Of a DNA stretch of 64,000 bases, positions 37,021 to 44,535 are shown one piece after another (position 1 is the first letter of the stretch; each line of letters starts with the position of its first letter). The DNA is from Candidatus Aalborgicola defluviihabitans (lineage in GTDB: Bacteria; Pseudomonadota; Gammaproteobacteria; Burkholderiales; Burkholderiaceae_C). The notes beneath the pieces are model-generated. The model ran no database searches, had not been told where the DNA came from, and was given only the letters and a program-made list of their open reading frames with translations. The translations under genes were made by a program, and so were the position numbers. Location: positions 372,001-436,000 of the forward strand of contig JADIXX010000008.1 in NCBI GenBank assembly GCA_016705575.1. Reading direction: 5' to 3'.

Positions 37021-38301
37021 TCACATAGCGTCCTCCCCAGGTGACGCGATAAACACGGTCAACACGCCGGTGTAGCCATATAGATGGCTGTGCGCAATTT
37101 CTCCAGCAGCGAAAAAACCGACCAGGGGCACATCGCCTAGGGCGCGGCGCACCAATTGCAACTCGGCACTGGGTCCGCCAAAGTGGGGGCCGCCGCGACC
37201 CGTGCAGCTCACATAGATCGCACCGGCAATGCGACGGGCTGGGTGGGGCTCGGCTTCCCGCGTCGATGCCTGTACTGCATGCGCGGTTTCGAGTGCTTGT
37301 TCCTGGGGCTCCAGTTCTTCACGGATTTCGGCACAGATGCGGGTCAGATCGGCCCGTGCGGCCTGCACATTACGCTGGCAAAACACCAGTTGCGTGCCGG
37401 CCTCAACCCGGTCCGCCACAGCAACGCCATGGCGCCCGGTGTCCAGCCCGATGATGTGACGCACCACCACGTCCTCGCCAAAGTGGCCACTGCGTTGTAC
37501 GGCATCAGACCGTAAACCCTGTGCCGGCACCAGACCGACCAGAGTGGCACGCAGCACCTCCATTGCCTCCTGGGGTTGCTGGAGCGAAATCGACAGATCA
37601 CCCAGCATCACGTCCAGCGCTGGTGCGCCGTCGAGCGTGACCACAACGTTGTGATCAGCCTCCGTGACCGTATGCGCCACAGAAACCGGTGTACAACCCT
37701 GGGTGACGCGTGACACCATGGCCACGTCCGGGCCAAAGGCCACACCACTGAGGCCGCCACTGAATACCCCACTGGCGGCACCGTGACCGCTTATGTTGCC
37801 GTTGCCCGCCACCGCAAATTGCACGGATTGGCCGCGACTGCTACAGAGGCCACCAAACAGGTAGCCGGCGTCGGTACGCTGGGCCATTTCCACAATCAGT
37901 TCGCCCAGGTCAGCAGTGCCAGGGTCGGCGTGCACCAAGGCAGTATGGGCCTCAAAGCCCAGGCCCAGCGGCGCCACCCCGGAAAATACGCGGTACTGAT
38001 CGCTGGGCAACTCCAGCAACATGACGGCCATGGCTGGCTCGTCCCAATATTCCATGTTGTTGGACATGATGCCCACACCTACCGTGCCCGACCAGTCGGT
38101 CACCAGGGGCAGTTCGGCGCCCAGGTGCTCCAGAATGTCTTGGGCCGCACCAGCATAGTGGTCGGTGATGTAGAGCAACGCCAATGTGGGCGTACTGGCA
38201 TAGCCGTGCAACGCCATTTGCGCACGCAACTGCGCCAGAACCAGGGCGGCAGCCATCTGCCACTGCGGATGGGTGGCGTGGGCGTAGGGAAAGAGCTTCA
38301 T
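37021..38301 (-). CDS. FIST N- and C-domain sensory protein
   Basis: 426 residues from the ATG at 38301; a GTG four codons upstream is an alternative. FIST-domain features include TLALLYITDHYAGAAQDILEHL, a GTVGVGIMS segment, LFGGLCSSRG and a C-terminal FIST_C region with VSCTGRGGPHFG and VGFFAAGEI. There is no signal peptide or membrane segment. FIST proteins are thought to bind small ligands, perhaps amino acids, and commonly sit beside signalling enzymes. Here the next gene is a GGDEF/EAL protein with a 31-bp gap, so the two probably form one signalling unit. Confidence 0.88.
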   Translation of the reverse strand: MKLFPYAHATHPQWQMAAALVLAQLRAQMALHGYASTPTLALLYITDHYAGAAQDILEHLGAELPLVTDWSGTVGVGIMSNNMEYWDEPAMAVMLLELPSDQYRVFSGVAPLGLGFEAHTALVHADPGTADLGELIVEMAQRTDAGYLFGGLCSSRGQSVQFAVAGNGNISGHGAASGVFSGGLSGVAFGPDVAMVSRVTQGCTPVSVAHTVTEADHNVVVTLDGAPALDVMLGDLSISLQQPQEAMEVLRATLVGLVPAQGLRSDAVQRSGHFGEDVVVRHIIGLDTGRHGVAVADRVEAGTQLVFCQRNVQAARADLTRICAEIREELEPQEQALETAHAVQASTREAEPHPARRIAGAIYVSCTGRGGPHFGGPSAELQLVRRALGDVPLVGFFAAGEIAHSHLYGYTGVLTVFIASPGEDAM

Positions 38302-38338
38302 ATCCGCACCCACTGCGGAGGTATTGCGTGAGCCGACC

Positions 38339-39025
38339 CTACCGGCTGCGGGGCGCAGTTTTGCGCGCCGCAGGCTTGGTTACACGCTTGACCGCGCCAC
38401 TGGCGGCCTTCTTGCCAGCTGCTTTGGCGGATTTCATGGCCCCCTTGGCCATGCCGGTTGCCATGTTTTTGGTCATATCCACGGCGGTCTTGGTGGATGC
38501 CTCTTTGAATGCGCCAGCTGCAATCTGCTGAAACTGTTGGGTGAGTGAGCCCCACAGGTGCATCGGATCCACCATCGAACCCACACCCGCTGCCGCCTTA
38601 CTCACCTTGGCACCGGCACTGCCCGATCCGGTGGCCACATCGCTAATGGTCTTGGCGGTGGATGCAGCGCGCTCGGTCACGCGCTGCACACCGGTGTGCA
38701 CGGACTCGGCCGCCTTGAGCTTGAGGGCGTTGGCCACATCGCCAATGTTGAAGTTCATGCCCTTGAGGGTGGCCAAGGTCATTTTCTGCACCTCCAGCGC
38801 CTGGATGGTGGCGCCCAGGGCGCGGGAGTTTTGTTCCAGCCAAAAATGCACAGCCTTGAGCTCTTCAATGCGTTTTTCCAGCTCTTCCACGTTGAGCGTG
38901 GGTGCAACCCAGTTCCCCAGATTGGGCATCTGTGGAATGTTATTGCTGGCACCCTTGGCGATGTTTTGCAGGAAATCAAAGCCGGGAACGAATTTGCCGA
39001 AACCGGTGGTATCTGTATCGCTCAT
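38339..39025 (-). CDS. phaM: PhaM-like polyhydroxyalkanoate granule protein
   Basis: 228 residues from the ATG at 39025, which has GGAG five bases upstream. The N-terminal half has the PhaM pattern (GFDFLQNIAKGA, LNVEELEKRIEELKAVHFWLEQN, ALEVQKMTLATLKGMN). The C-terminal 50 residues are a Lys/Ala/Pro-rich histone-like tail. In Cupriavidus necator PhaM binds both PHB synthase and DNA, activates the synthase and links granules to the nucleoid. No other pha gene is nearby. Identification is by recognition and confident. Confidence 0.85.
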   Translation of the reverse strand: MSDTDTTGFGKFVPGFDFLQNIAKGASNNIPQMPNLGNWVAPTLNVEELEKRIEELKAVHFWLEQNSRALGATIQALEVQKMTLATLKGMNFNIGDVANALKLKAAESVHTGVQRVTERAASTAKTISDVATGSGSAGAKVSKAAAGVGSMVDPMHLWGSLTQQFQQIAAGAFKEASTKTAVDMTKNMATGMAKGAMKSAKAAGKKAASGAVKRVTKPAARKTAPRSR

Positions 39026-39117
39026 ATGCACTCCATGGGAGGTTGTCTACTTTGAACAGTTGACAGCTTACTCCAATGTCGTGCTTTATTGCTAAACGAT
39101 TACCACCCCCAACCGAT

Positions 39118-39441
39118 CTAGGCTGCATCCAGCACCTGCACATCAACCCGTACATGCAGCCAATCCCGAAGGATCCGGAAAATGCTCGACAGGTTGTCCA
39201 TACCGGGCCGGCCCTTGGATGACAGCATGGAGCGCAGGTTGGCGCACGACCGATTGGTTAGCTCGGCCAGCAACTCAAATCCGACCGTTGCCTTGACCAC
39301 CTCGTGCAAGATCATCCGCGCAGCTTCAGGCTCGCCACCCAAAAATAGGGCGATGGACTGATCGAACAACGCCCTGGCGAAGGGCGCAGTGACCGCCCCA
39401 GGCGAGGCCAGAACCCGATCGGTGTTAAAACTTGATTGCAT
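39118..39441 (-). CDS. solitary HigA-like (addiction-module antidote type) protein
   Basis: 107 residues from the ATG at 39441, with a perfect GGAGG five bases upstream. The C-terminal part (RMILHEVVKATVGFELLAEL..., ANLRSMLSSKGRPGMDNLSSIFRIL) is like the helix-turn-helix of HigA-like antidotes that accompany a RelE/HigB toxin. No toxin gene is adjacent on either side, so it may be an orphan regulator. It lies 25 bp downstream of the OprC-like receptor gene on the same strand and could be co-transcribed with it. Confidence 0.6.
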   Translation of the reverse strand: MQSSFNTDRVLASPGAVTAPFARALFDQSIALFLGGEPEAARMILHEVVKATVGFELLAELTNRSCANLRSMLSSKGRPGMDNLSSIFRILRDWLHVRVDVQVLDAA

Positions 39442-39465
39442 GGAACCCTCCTCGTTCACTCGCAT

Positions 39466-41712
39466 TTAAAACCGCGCACTGATGGCCGCGTAAATGGAGC
39501 GCCCTGGCCCCGGCACCGGTATGCCCCAGGTTTTGGGGCTCTGCCCCACGTACGCGCCGCCCAATGGGGACGTATAGAAGCGGTCCAGTACGTTATCCAC
39601 ACCCAGATCCAGGCGAACCACTTTCCACTCGAAGCTGCTGCGCAGGTTGAGCAGTCCGTAGCCGGCCGTTTGCTGTTCATTGCGAATCTTGGACACCTCG
39701 GTTTTGGCATCCACAAATTGCGCCTCGACGGTATTCGTCCAGCGCCCGGTTGTCTGCACCAACGCCAGCTTGGCGTTGAGCGGCATGGTGTTGTACAGGC
39801 CAGCGTCCGTGTCGCCATTCTTGCCCTTGAGGTAACTGATTTGCCCGGTCAACTTGTAACTGCCAGCAGCGTCTGCATCTGACAGGGTGCGGTAGCCAGA
39901 AATATCCACCCCGGACAGCCGGGCGCTTTGGTTGGAAAAGCTCAGGTTGACGAAGTTATCGGTCCGTACCGGGCAAACCTTGCCTACCGCCGCGCAGGCA
40001 ACCGCATCGATGTAGTCCTGCACATAGGTGGTGTACGCCGTGACCTGCAGACCCCATTGGGCCCGGGCGGCATCGTGCCAGTCGGCCGTGGCGCTCAGGG
40101 TGTTGGCGGTTTCGGGCTTGAGGTTCAGGTTGCCCACATAGCCATTGGCGTCGCCCATCCAGTTGATCATGTTCATGACCATGTTGTTGTTGGTCGACCA
40201 GGCAAAGCGTTCGTACAGGTTGGGCGAGCGGCTCTTGCGCGAAAAGCCCCCGACAAAGCTGCTTTGGGTATCGGGCGTGTAGCGCAGCAGGGCCGACAAA
40301 TCCAGGTTGTTGTCGGTCTTCTTGTGGTCCAGGGCATTGAACGCACCAGGAACCGATGTGGGGTTGGCGGGATCGCCGTAGCCCATCATGCCAGCCATGG
40401 CGTTGTAACCCTGCACCTTGCCGGCATCCATGGTCACGCTGGCGCTGCGCACACCTACTTGCGATTGCCACTGGGTGCTCCATTTCGCATCCCACTCGGC
40501 AAACACGTCGGCGCGGTCACGCTGACCATCGCGGATGTTCCAGAACTTGTTGGGTGCCATCATGCCGGGGGTGGCGCTGACCGGGTCCCACCAGTCGCTC
40601 ATGCGGTAGCGCTGGTATTCGGCGCCTACGGCCAACGCATCGCGGGTGGACAGGTTGACATCAGCCTTGACCAATGCGCCGGTGTTCTTGCCTTCGGTGT
40701 CCATGGGCATGCCCAGTGACGTGACGCTGCCCAGCTTGTTCTCCAGGAAGTTCATGGTGTGGCGGGTATTCTCGTTGTAAACACGCGCCTGCAATTGGCC
40801 CCAGTCGTACTGGCCGGTGTAGCGCAGGTTGGCCTGGTCGCTGGTGTTGCGCGTCATATCCATGCGCTGGTTGGGGAAGCCCTGGTACGGAATGTCCTGC
40901 GAACCCAGCTTGAGTTCCAGCAGGCGGTTTTCGTTGTGCCATGCCAAACCCAAGGACTGGTTGTTGGACTTGAACAGGGATGAACCCACTTCCTTGGGCC
41001 CCGGTGTGCTGACGGTTGTCGTGGGTACCAGCCCCGTCTTGAAAGCCTGTGCGGCTTCATAGTTGCCCGACTGCGCGGTGGATGCGGCGTAATTCAGGCT
41101 CACATTCTCGCCAGCTACCAGCAAGGACAGGTTGGTACCCCGACCATTGCCGTTGCTGCGGTAAAAGGTACCCGCCTGGCCCTTTACCAGGGTGCCCTGC
41201 CCGGCTTGGGCAAACTCGGGCGCTGCCGAATGGACGACGATAGCACCGCCAATGCTGTCACCGCCAGCGCTCACCGGGGTGATGCCACCAAATACTTCGA
41301 TGCTACCCACGTTGCTGGGGTCAATGTAGGACAGCGGCGGGTTCATGTGGTTGGCACACGCCGAAATCAGGTCCATGCCATCGACCTTGATGCGCAGACG
41401 GTCATCTGCCAGGCCGTGCAGCGTTGGCAGGCTGGACACACCACCCGCGCCAAACAGGCTCAAGCCAGGAACATCGCCCAGCAAACCGGCTGTATCGCTG
41501 GTGGCTGCGCGTTTGCGAGCCAGGCCGGAGCCGCCCAACAAAGTGGTACCAGCCAGCGGATCGACCGGCTTGGTTTCGACAACCACAACCGGCGACAGGG
41601 TAATAGATGGAGATGGGCCGTCGACTGCCATTACGGGGCTGGCGACAAACGACAGAGCGGGAAAGGCCATGGCAATGGACCATGGAAGAGCACGAAGGGT
41701 GAATGGTGACAC
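39466..41712 (-). CDS. OprC/NosA-like copper TonB-dependent receptor
   Basis: 748 residues with a signal peptide (cleavage near VMA), a plug domain and a beta barrel ending in the C-terminal Phe (ISARF). The plug contains CANHMNPPLSYID with Cys119 and Met123 (CxxxM), and the barrel has His318 and Met320 in RHTMNF (HxM). The same CxxxM-HxM set binds copper in Pseudomonas aeruginosa OprC. It therefore most likely imports copper across the outer membrane. Neighbouring genes for PCu(A)C and DUF2946 proteins support this. It is the penultimate gene of the minus-strand cluster. Confidence 0.88.
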   Translation of the reverse strand: MSPFTLRALPWSIAMAFPALSFVASPVMAVDGPSPSITLSPVVVVETKPVDPLAGTTLLGGSGLARKRAATSDTAGLLGDVPGLSLFGAGGVSSLPTLHGLADDRLRIKVDGMDLISACANHMNPPLSYIDPSNVGSIEVFGGITPVSAGGDSIGGAIVVHSAAPEFAQAGQGTLVKGQAGTFYRSNGNGRGTNLSLLVAGENVSLNYAASTAQSGNYEAAQAFKTGLVPTTTVSTPGPKEVGSSLFKSNNQSLGLAWHNENRLLELKLGSQDIPYQGFPNQRMDMTRNTSDQANLRYTGQYDWGQLQARVYNENTRHTMNFLENKLGSVTSLGMPMDTEGKNTGALVKADVNLSTRDALAVGAEYQRYRMSDWWDPVSATPGMMAPNKFWNIRDGQRDRADVFAEWDAKWSTQWQSQVGVRSASVTMDAGKVQGYNAMAGMMGYGDPANPTSVPGAFNALDHKKTDNNLDLSALLRYTPDTQSSFVGGFSRKSRSPNLYERFAWSTNNNMVMNMINWMGDANGYVGNLNLKPETANTLSATADWHDAARAQWGLQVTAYTTYVQDYIDAVACAAVGKVCPVRTDNFVNLSFSNQSARLSGVDISGYRTLSDADAAGSYKLTGQISYLKGKNGDTDAGLYNTMPLNAKLALVQTTGRWTNTVEAQFVDAKTEVSKIRNEQQTAGYGLLNLRSSFEWKVVRLDLGVDNVLDRFYTSPLGGAYVGQSPKTWGIPVPGPGRSIYAAISARF

Positions 41713-41753
41713 GGGGATACCTGGTTTGCGTTTTCAAATGAGAGAGGCGCAGG

Positions 41754-41771
41754 CGCACGACGCAGCGTGCG
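41754..41771. other. hairpin upstream of the OprC-like gene
   Basis: Perfect inverted repeat CGCACG-ACGCAG-CGTGCG in the 77 bp between the DUF2946 gene and the receptor gene. No T-run follows on either strand, so it is not a simple terminator. It might tune expression between the two genes. Confidence 0.3.
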
Positions 41772-41789
41772 GCAAGCAAAAAAACCGAC

Positions 41790-42179
41790 TCAGATGAAAC
41801 GCGGTGGCCCGCGTGGGGGCGGTGCAAACGCAAAGTACGTGCTGGTAAACGTGGCCTGCCAGACAGATGCAATCCTTTGTAGGTACACCACAGGGGATGC
41901 CTGCACCTGCAAGCCCGGTGGCGCTACAAGACTGTCTGCGTGGTGCAGACACAAGGGGCAATGCGCCATGAGGGGCGCAGACTCCCGCCCCACAGGCGCA
42001 GAGTCCGAAGAAACCGTTTGGGTGCCTGTACTGGTGCAGACCTGCACCAACCCCATCCAATCGCCACTCGCCATGGCATGCGACATGGGAGTCGCCAGGG
42101 CCCCCAAGATTGCAATGAGCAAGGCTAACCACACCACCCGAGGGTGGCGCATCAGCCTGCAAAATGCAGTGGACGACAT
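41790..42179 (-). CDS. DUF2946 protein (copper-cluster type)
   Basis: 129 residues. An N-terminal hydrophobic segment (VVWLALLIAILGALATPMSHAM) serves as signal or anchor. The family hallmark is the short HCPLCLHHADS motif near residue 73; this Cys-x-x-Cys with histidines could bind copper. DUF2946 proteins are small and regularly found beside copper TonB receptors in proteobacteria, yet have no assigned function. Downstream of the PCu(A)C gene by 19 bp. A second member sits at the start of this cluster. Confidence 0.75.
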   Translation of the reverse strand: MSSTAFCRLMRHPRVVWLALLIAILGALATPMSHAMASGDWMGLVQVCTSTGTQTVSSDSAPVGRESAPLMAHCPLCLHHADSLVAPPGLQVQASPVVYLQRIASVWQATFTSTYFAFAPPPRGPPRFI

Positions 42180-42198
42180 GCGCGTGGACGGCTAACGA

Positions 42199-42681
42199 TC
42201 AGTGCTTGTGATCGCTAGGGGCCATGGTCCCCACGGGTGCGACGGCGCTCACAGGCAGCGTGACTTCTTGCTTGCTCTCCACACCCTTTGCGTCCTTGAA
42301 CATTAGCGTCAGGGCCACGGTGCTGTCCTTGGCCAGCGGCGCCTTCAGGTCCATCAACATCACGTGGTAGCCGCCGGGCTTGAGTTCAACCGCCTTACCG
42401 GCGGGCAGGTCCAGGCCACCCTGCACGGCGCGCATCTTCATCACGTCGCCGTCCATCTTCATCTCGTGCACCTCGCTCACACCGGCGGCGGGGGTGGAAA
42501 CGGACACCAGCTTGGTACCGTCCTTTGCAGTCAATTTCATAAAGGCGCCGGTAGCCTTCTGGCCCGGCACGGTGGCGCGGGCCCAGGCACCTTGTACGTC
42601 CACGGTCTGGGCGCTCGCAGCCTGGGCGAACAGGGCGCCACATGACAGGGCGAGGATGGCGGTGATGGTGTTGAGTTTCAT
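42199..42681 (-). CDS. PCu(A)C periplasmic copper chaperone
   Basis: 160 residues. Signal peptide ends near AASAQ. The copper site of the family is visible as His72, Met83, His106 and Met108 (H-x10-M-x22-H-x-M, close to the classic spacing), along with extra Met residues (HEMKMDGDVMKM). The C-terminus ends in a His-rich DHKH. These proteins bind Cu(I) in the periplasm and help deliver it to the CuA or CuB sites of cytochrome oxidase. It is in the same operon as the copper receptor. Confidence 0.93.
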   Translation of the reverse strand: MKLNTITAILALSCGALFAQAASAQTVDVQGAWARATVPGQKATGAFMKLTAKDGTKLVSVSTPAAGVSEVHEMKMDGDVMKMRAVQGGLDLPAGKAVELKPGGYHVMLMDLKAPLAKDSTVALTLMFKDAKGVESKQEVTLPVSAVAPVGTMAPSDHKH

Positions 42682-42723
42682 GGTGGTTTTCCTCAGGTTA
42701 AAAAAGGGGTCAACGTTCAGGGT

Positions 42724-43245
42724 TCAATTCAACCAGGCCTTGAGCTGGGCGAGTGTGGGCTGACCGGTTACGCGCTGCTGTTTGCCGTTGCGCGCCACGA
42801 GCACCACATAGGGCGTGATATTGCGCCATTTCGGGTCGATGGCCTGGCGAATAGCCGGCTCAAAACCGTCAAAGGCGTAAATGCTGGTTACGCCAGCATA
42901 GTGGTGGGCGTGGGCCAGCGCCCGCTCGCCGCGCACATCCATCAGAATGGCCGCCAGCTCCACCGGCTGGCCCGTTGGCTGCGCATTCTGCTGCACGGTT
43001 TGCTGCAACAGTTCAAACACTTCAGGGCAGGTGGAACAAAAGCTGTTGGTGAACACGTAGGCCGCAGGGCGTGCACCCTTGGCCAGCAAATGCTTCCAGG
43101 TGGTTTGATCAAAATCGACTACGTTTTTGATAGCGCTATGTGTACTGTGATCGAGGGCTGCAAGCCCATTTTGCATATAAGAAACCGTAAATACCAAGGC
43201 TGTAGCTAGCCAAGCGCGGCGCGGCCATTTACCAGGGAATGTCAT
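42724..43245 (-). CDS. secreted thioredoxin-fold protein with CSTC motif
   Basis: 173 residues; AAAGGAGGT eight bases before the ATG firmly sets the start. The N-terminal hydrophobic stretch is followed by a segment (about residues 24-45, MQNGLAALDHSTHSAIKN) encoded by a dispersed repeat. The thioredoxin-like part has VFTNSFCSTCPEVF near 65-78 with CSTC, and a late TPYVVLVARNGK. A role in reducing or loading copper cysteine sites, like SCO or TlpA proteins, would suit the operon, but is inference. It overlaps the upstream BNR-type gene by 17 bp. Confidence 0.75.
   Translation of the reverse strand: MTFPGKWPRRAWLATALVFTVSYMQNGLAALDHSTHSAIKNVVDFDQTTWKHLLAKGARPAAYVFTNSFCSTCPEVFELLQQTVQQNAQPTGQPVELAAILMDVRGERALAHAHHYAGVTSIYAFDGFEPAIRQAIDPKWRNITPYVVLVARNGKQQRVTGQPTLAQLKAWLN
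43111..43176 (+). repeat. dispersed repeat copy C, inside the thioredoxin-fold gene
   Basis: Shares TTTTTGATAGC and the CGAGGGCTGCAAGC core with the putA copy, with aligned spacing. Read antisense it encodes ..GLAALDHSTHSAIKNVVDF.., in the same frame as copies A and E. It sits just behind the signal sequence. Confidence 0.8.
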
Positions 43246-44524
43246 GAAGCTGTACCTCCTTTGCAGTGCGCCAGACTACCACCAGACGCCCACCCTGTTG
43301 CGCCAGACGCGGGTGGTCGTTGTCGCCCTGAGCTTGGGCAAGTGTTTTGACATGAAAGTGCTGGCCACCGTCGGCAGACAGCCAGACTTTAAGCGTGCTG
43401 GTCATGCCATCGGTGCTGCGCCAGACCACGGCCACGCGTGCGCCCTGGGCTGCGACATCGGCATGCTCGGCGCGCTCATCGGGCAGGCGGCGCACTGTCT
43501 TTTCATCGGGGCTGCCGTCTGCCAGCAGGCGGCCATAGCGCACGGCGGATACAGCCTGGCCGCCTTCTTGGCGGGCGCCAAACCACACAGCATGAAAGCC
43601 GCCACCCGCCGCCGCGGCCAGACCGGGCCCGTGGTGCGGGCAGGCGTCGATGTGCCAGTCGTCAAAAGTGGCGCGCACGAGCTGGGGCATTTGCGGTGCA
43701 TCCGCATCGAGTGACGCAAAGGCGTGGTCCCGCACATTGGGCTCAAACACATGACGCCACAGGGCACGCACATGGCCGTCCTGGCCTTGCGCCAGCGCAA
43801 TGCGGCAGCATTCACAACTGTGGTCAGCCAGCTTTATATCGGGGCCAAAGGTGGCACCGCCATCCACCGAGGTGTTGCGGTACACCGCTGCGCCACGGTA
43901 GTCGGGCTTGCCGTTGGCGCCGCGCGGCGCCGTTTCCAGGTCGCGCTTGTCCAACCACAGGGTATGCAACACACCCTGGGCGTCAAAGGCGATGGACTCG
44001 AAACGGTGGGTGATCTCCTGGCGGTCGGCATGCACGGTGAAGGGTTGCGAGAAGGTTTTCCCGCCGTTGGTCGAGCGCAGCATGCGGATCATGCCGGTGT
44101 AGGGCTTGGCACCGGGTTGCGTGTAGCTGATCACTGCGTAGCCCTTGGGACCAAAGGCCAGCTTGGGATGGTTTTCGCCATCGGCAGAGACTGCATCGCC
44201 CGTGGTGTCCAGCACGCGCGGTGCGCTCCAGCGCGGGGCGCGGGTGGACGGTGCGGTGGCCGTGGTGGTGGTGGTCGTTTGTACAAACAACTGGTTGTCG
44301 GCATTGAGCCCCACCAGCCACAGGGTGCCATCTGGCGCAAAGGCGGTGCCCACCGCCAGTTGCGCCCGGGGTTTGCGCGCCGGCTTGGCGGCTGCGGCCT
44401 TGGCGTCGGGCACCGCCATAGGCCCTTCGTGCGCTTGAGCCAACACAGTGGCAAGGCCCAGCGCCACAAGGGCCAGGCGCAGCAGGTGGGTGATGGTGGC
44501 TTGCTTCATGGTGCGTCGGTTCAT
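43229..44524 (-). CDS. secreted BNR/sialidase-superfamily protein of the copper cluster
   Basis: 431 residues from the ATG at 44524; a GTG at 44539 overlapping the upstream stop as GTGA and an ATG at 44509 are alternatives. Signal peptide ends near LAQAHEG. The rest is a beta-propeller-like series with Asp-box motifs (STNGGKTFSQPF, SVDGGATFGPDI, SADGGQHFHVKT). A CECCR cysteine cluster lies near residue 243 and an acidic/His-rich HIDACPHHGPG near 295. No enzymatic sialidase triad can be asserted. The cysteines and histidines would suit metal binding. The substrate is unknown. Confidence 0.7.
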   Translation of the reverse strand: MNRRTMKQATITHLLRLALVALGLATVLAQAHEGPMAVPDAKAAAAKPARKPRAQLAVGTAFAPDGTLWLVGLNADNQLFVQTTTTTTATAPSTRAPRWSAPRVLDTTGDAVSADGENHPKLAFGPKGYAVISYTQPGAKPYTGMIRMLRSTNGGKTFSQPFTVHADRQEITHRFESIAFDAQGVLHTLWLDKRDLETAPRGANGKPDYRGAAVYRNTSVDGGATFGPDIKLADHSCECCRIALAQGQDGHVRALWRHVFEPNVRDHAFASLDADAPQMPQLVRATFDDWHIDACPHHGPGLAAAAGGGFHAVWFGARQEGGQAVSAVRYGRLLADGSPDEKTVRRLPDERAEHADVAAQGARVAVVWRSTDGMTSTLKVWLSADGGQHFHVKTLAQAQGDNDHPRLAQQGGRLVVVWRTAKEVQLHDIPW

Positions 44525-44535
44525 GGTGGCCATCC

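Noticed and set aside
41754..41771. Hairpin before the OprC-like gene as a terminator
   Set aside because: No T-run on either strand, so it was kept only as an unassigned stem-loop.
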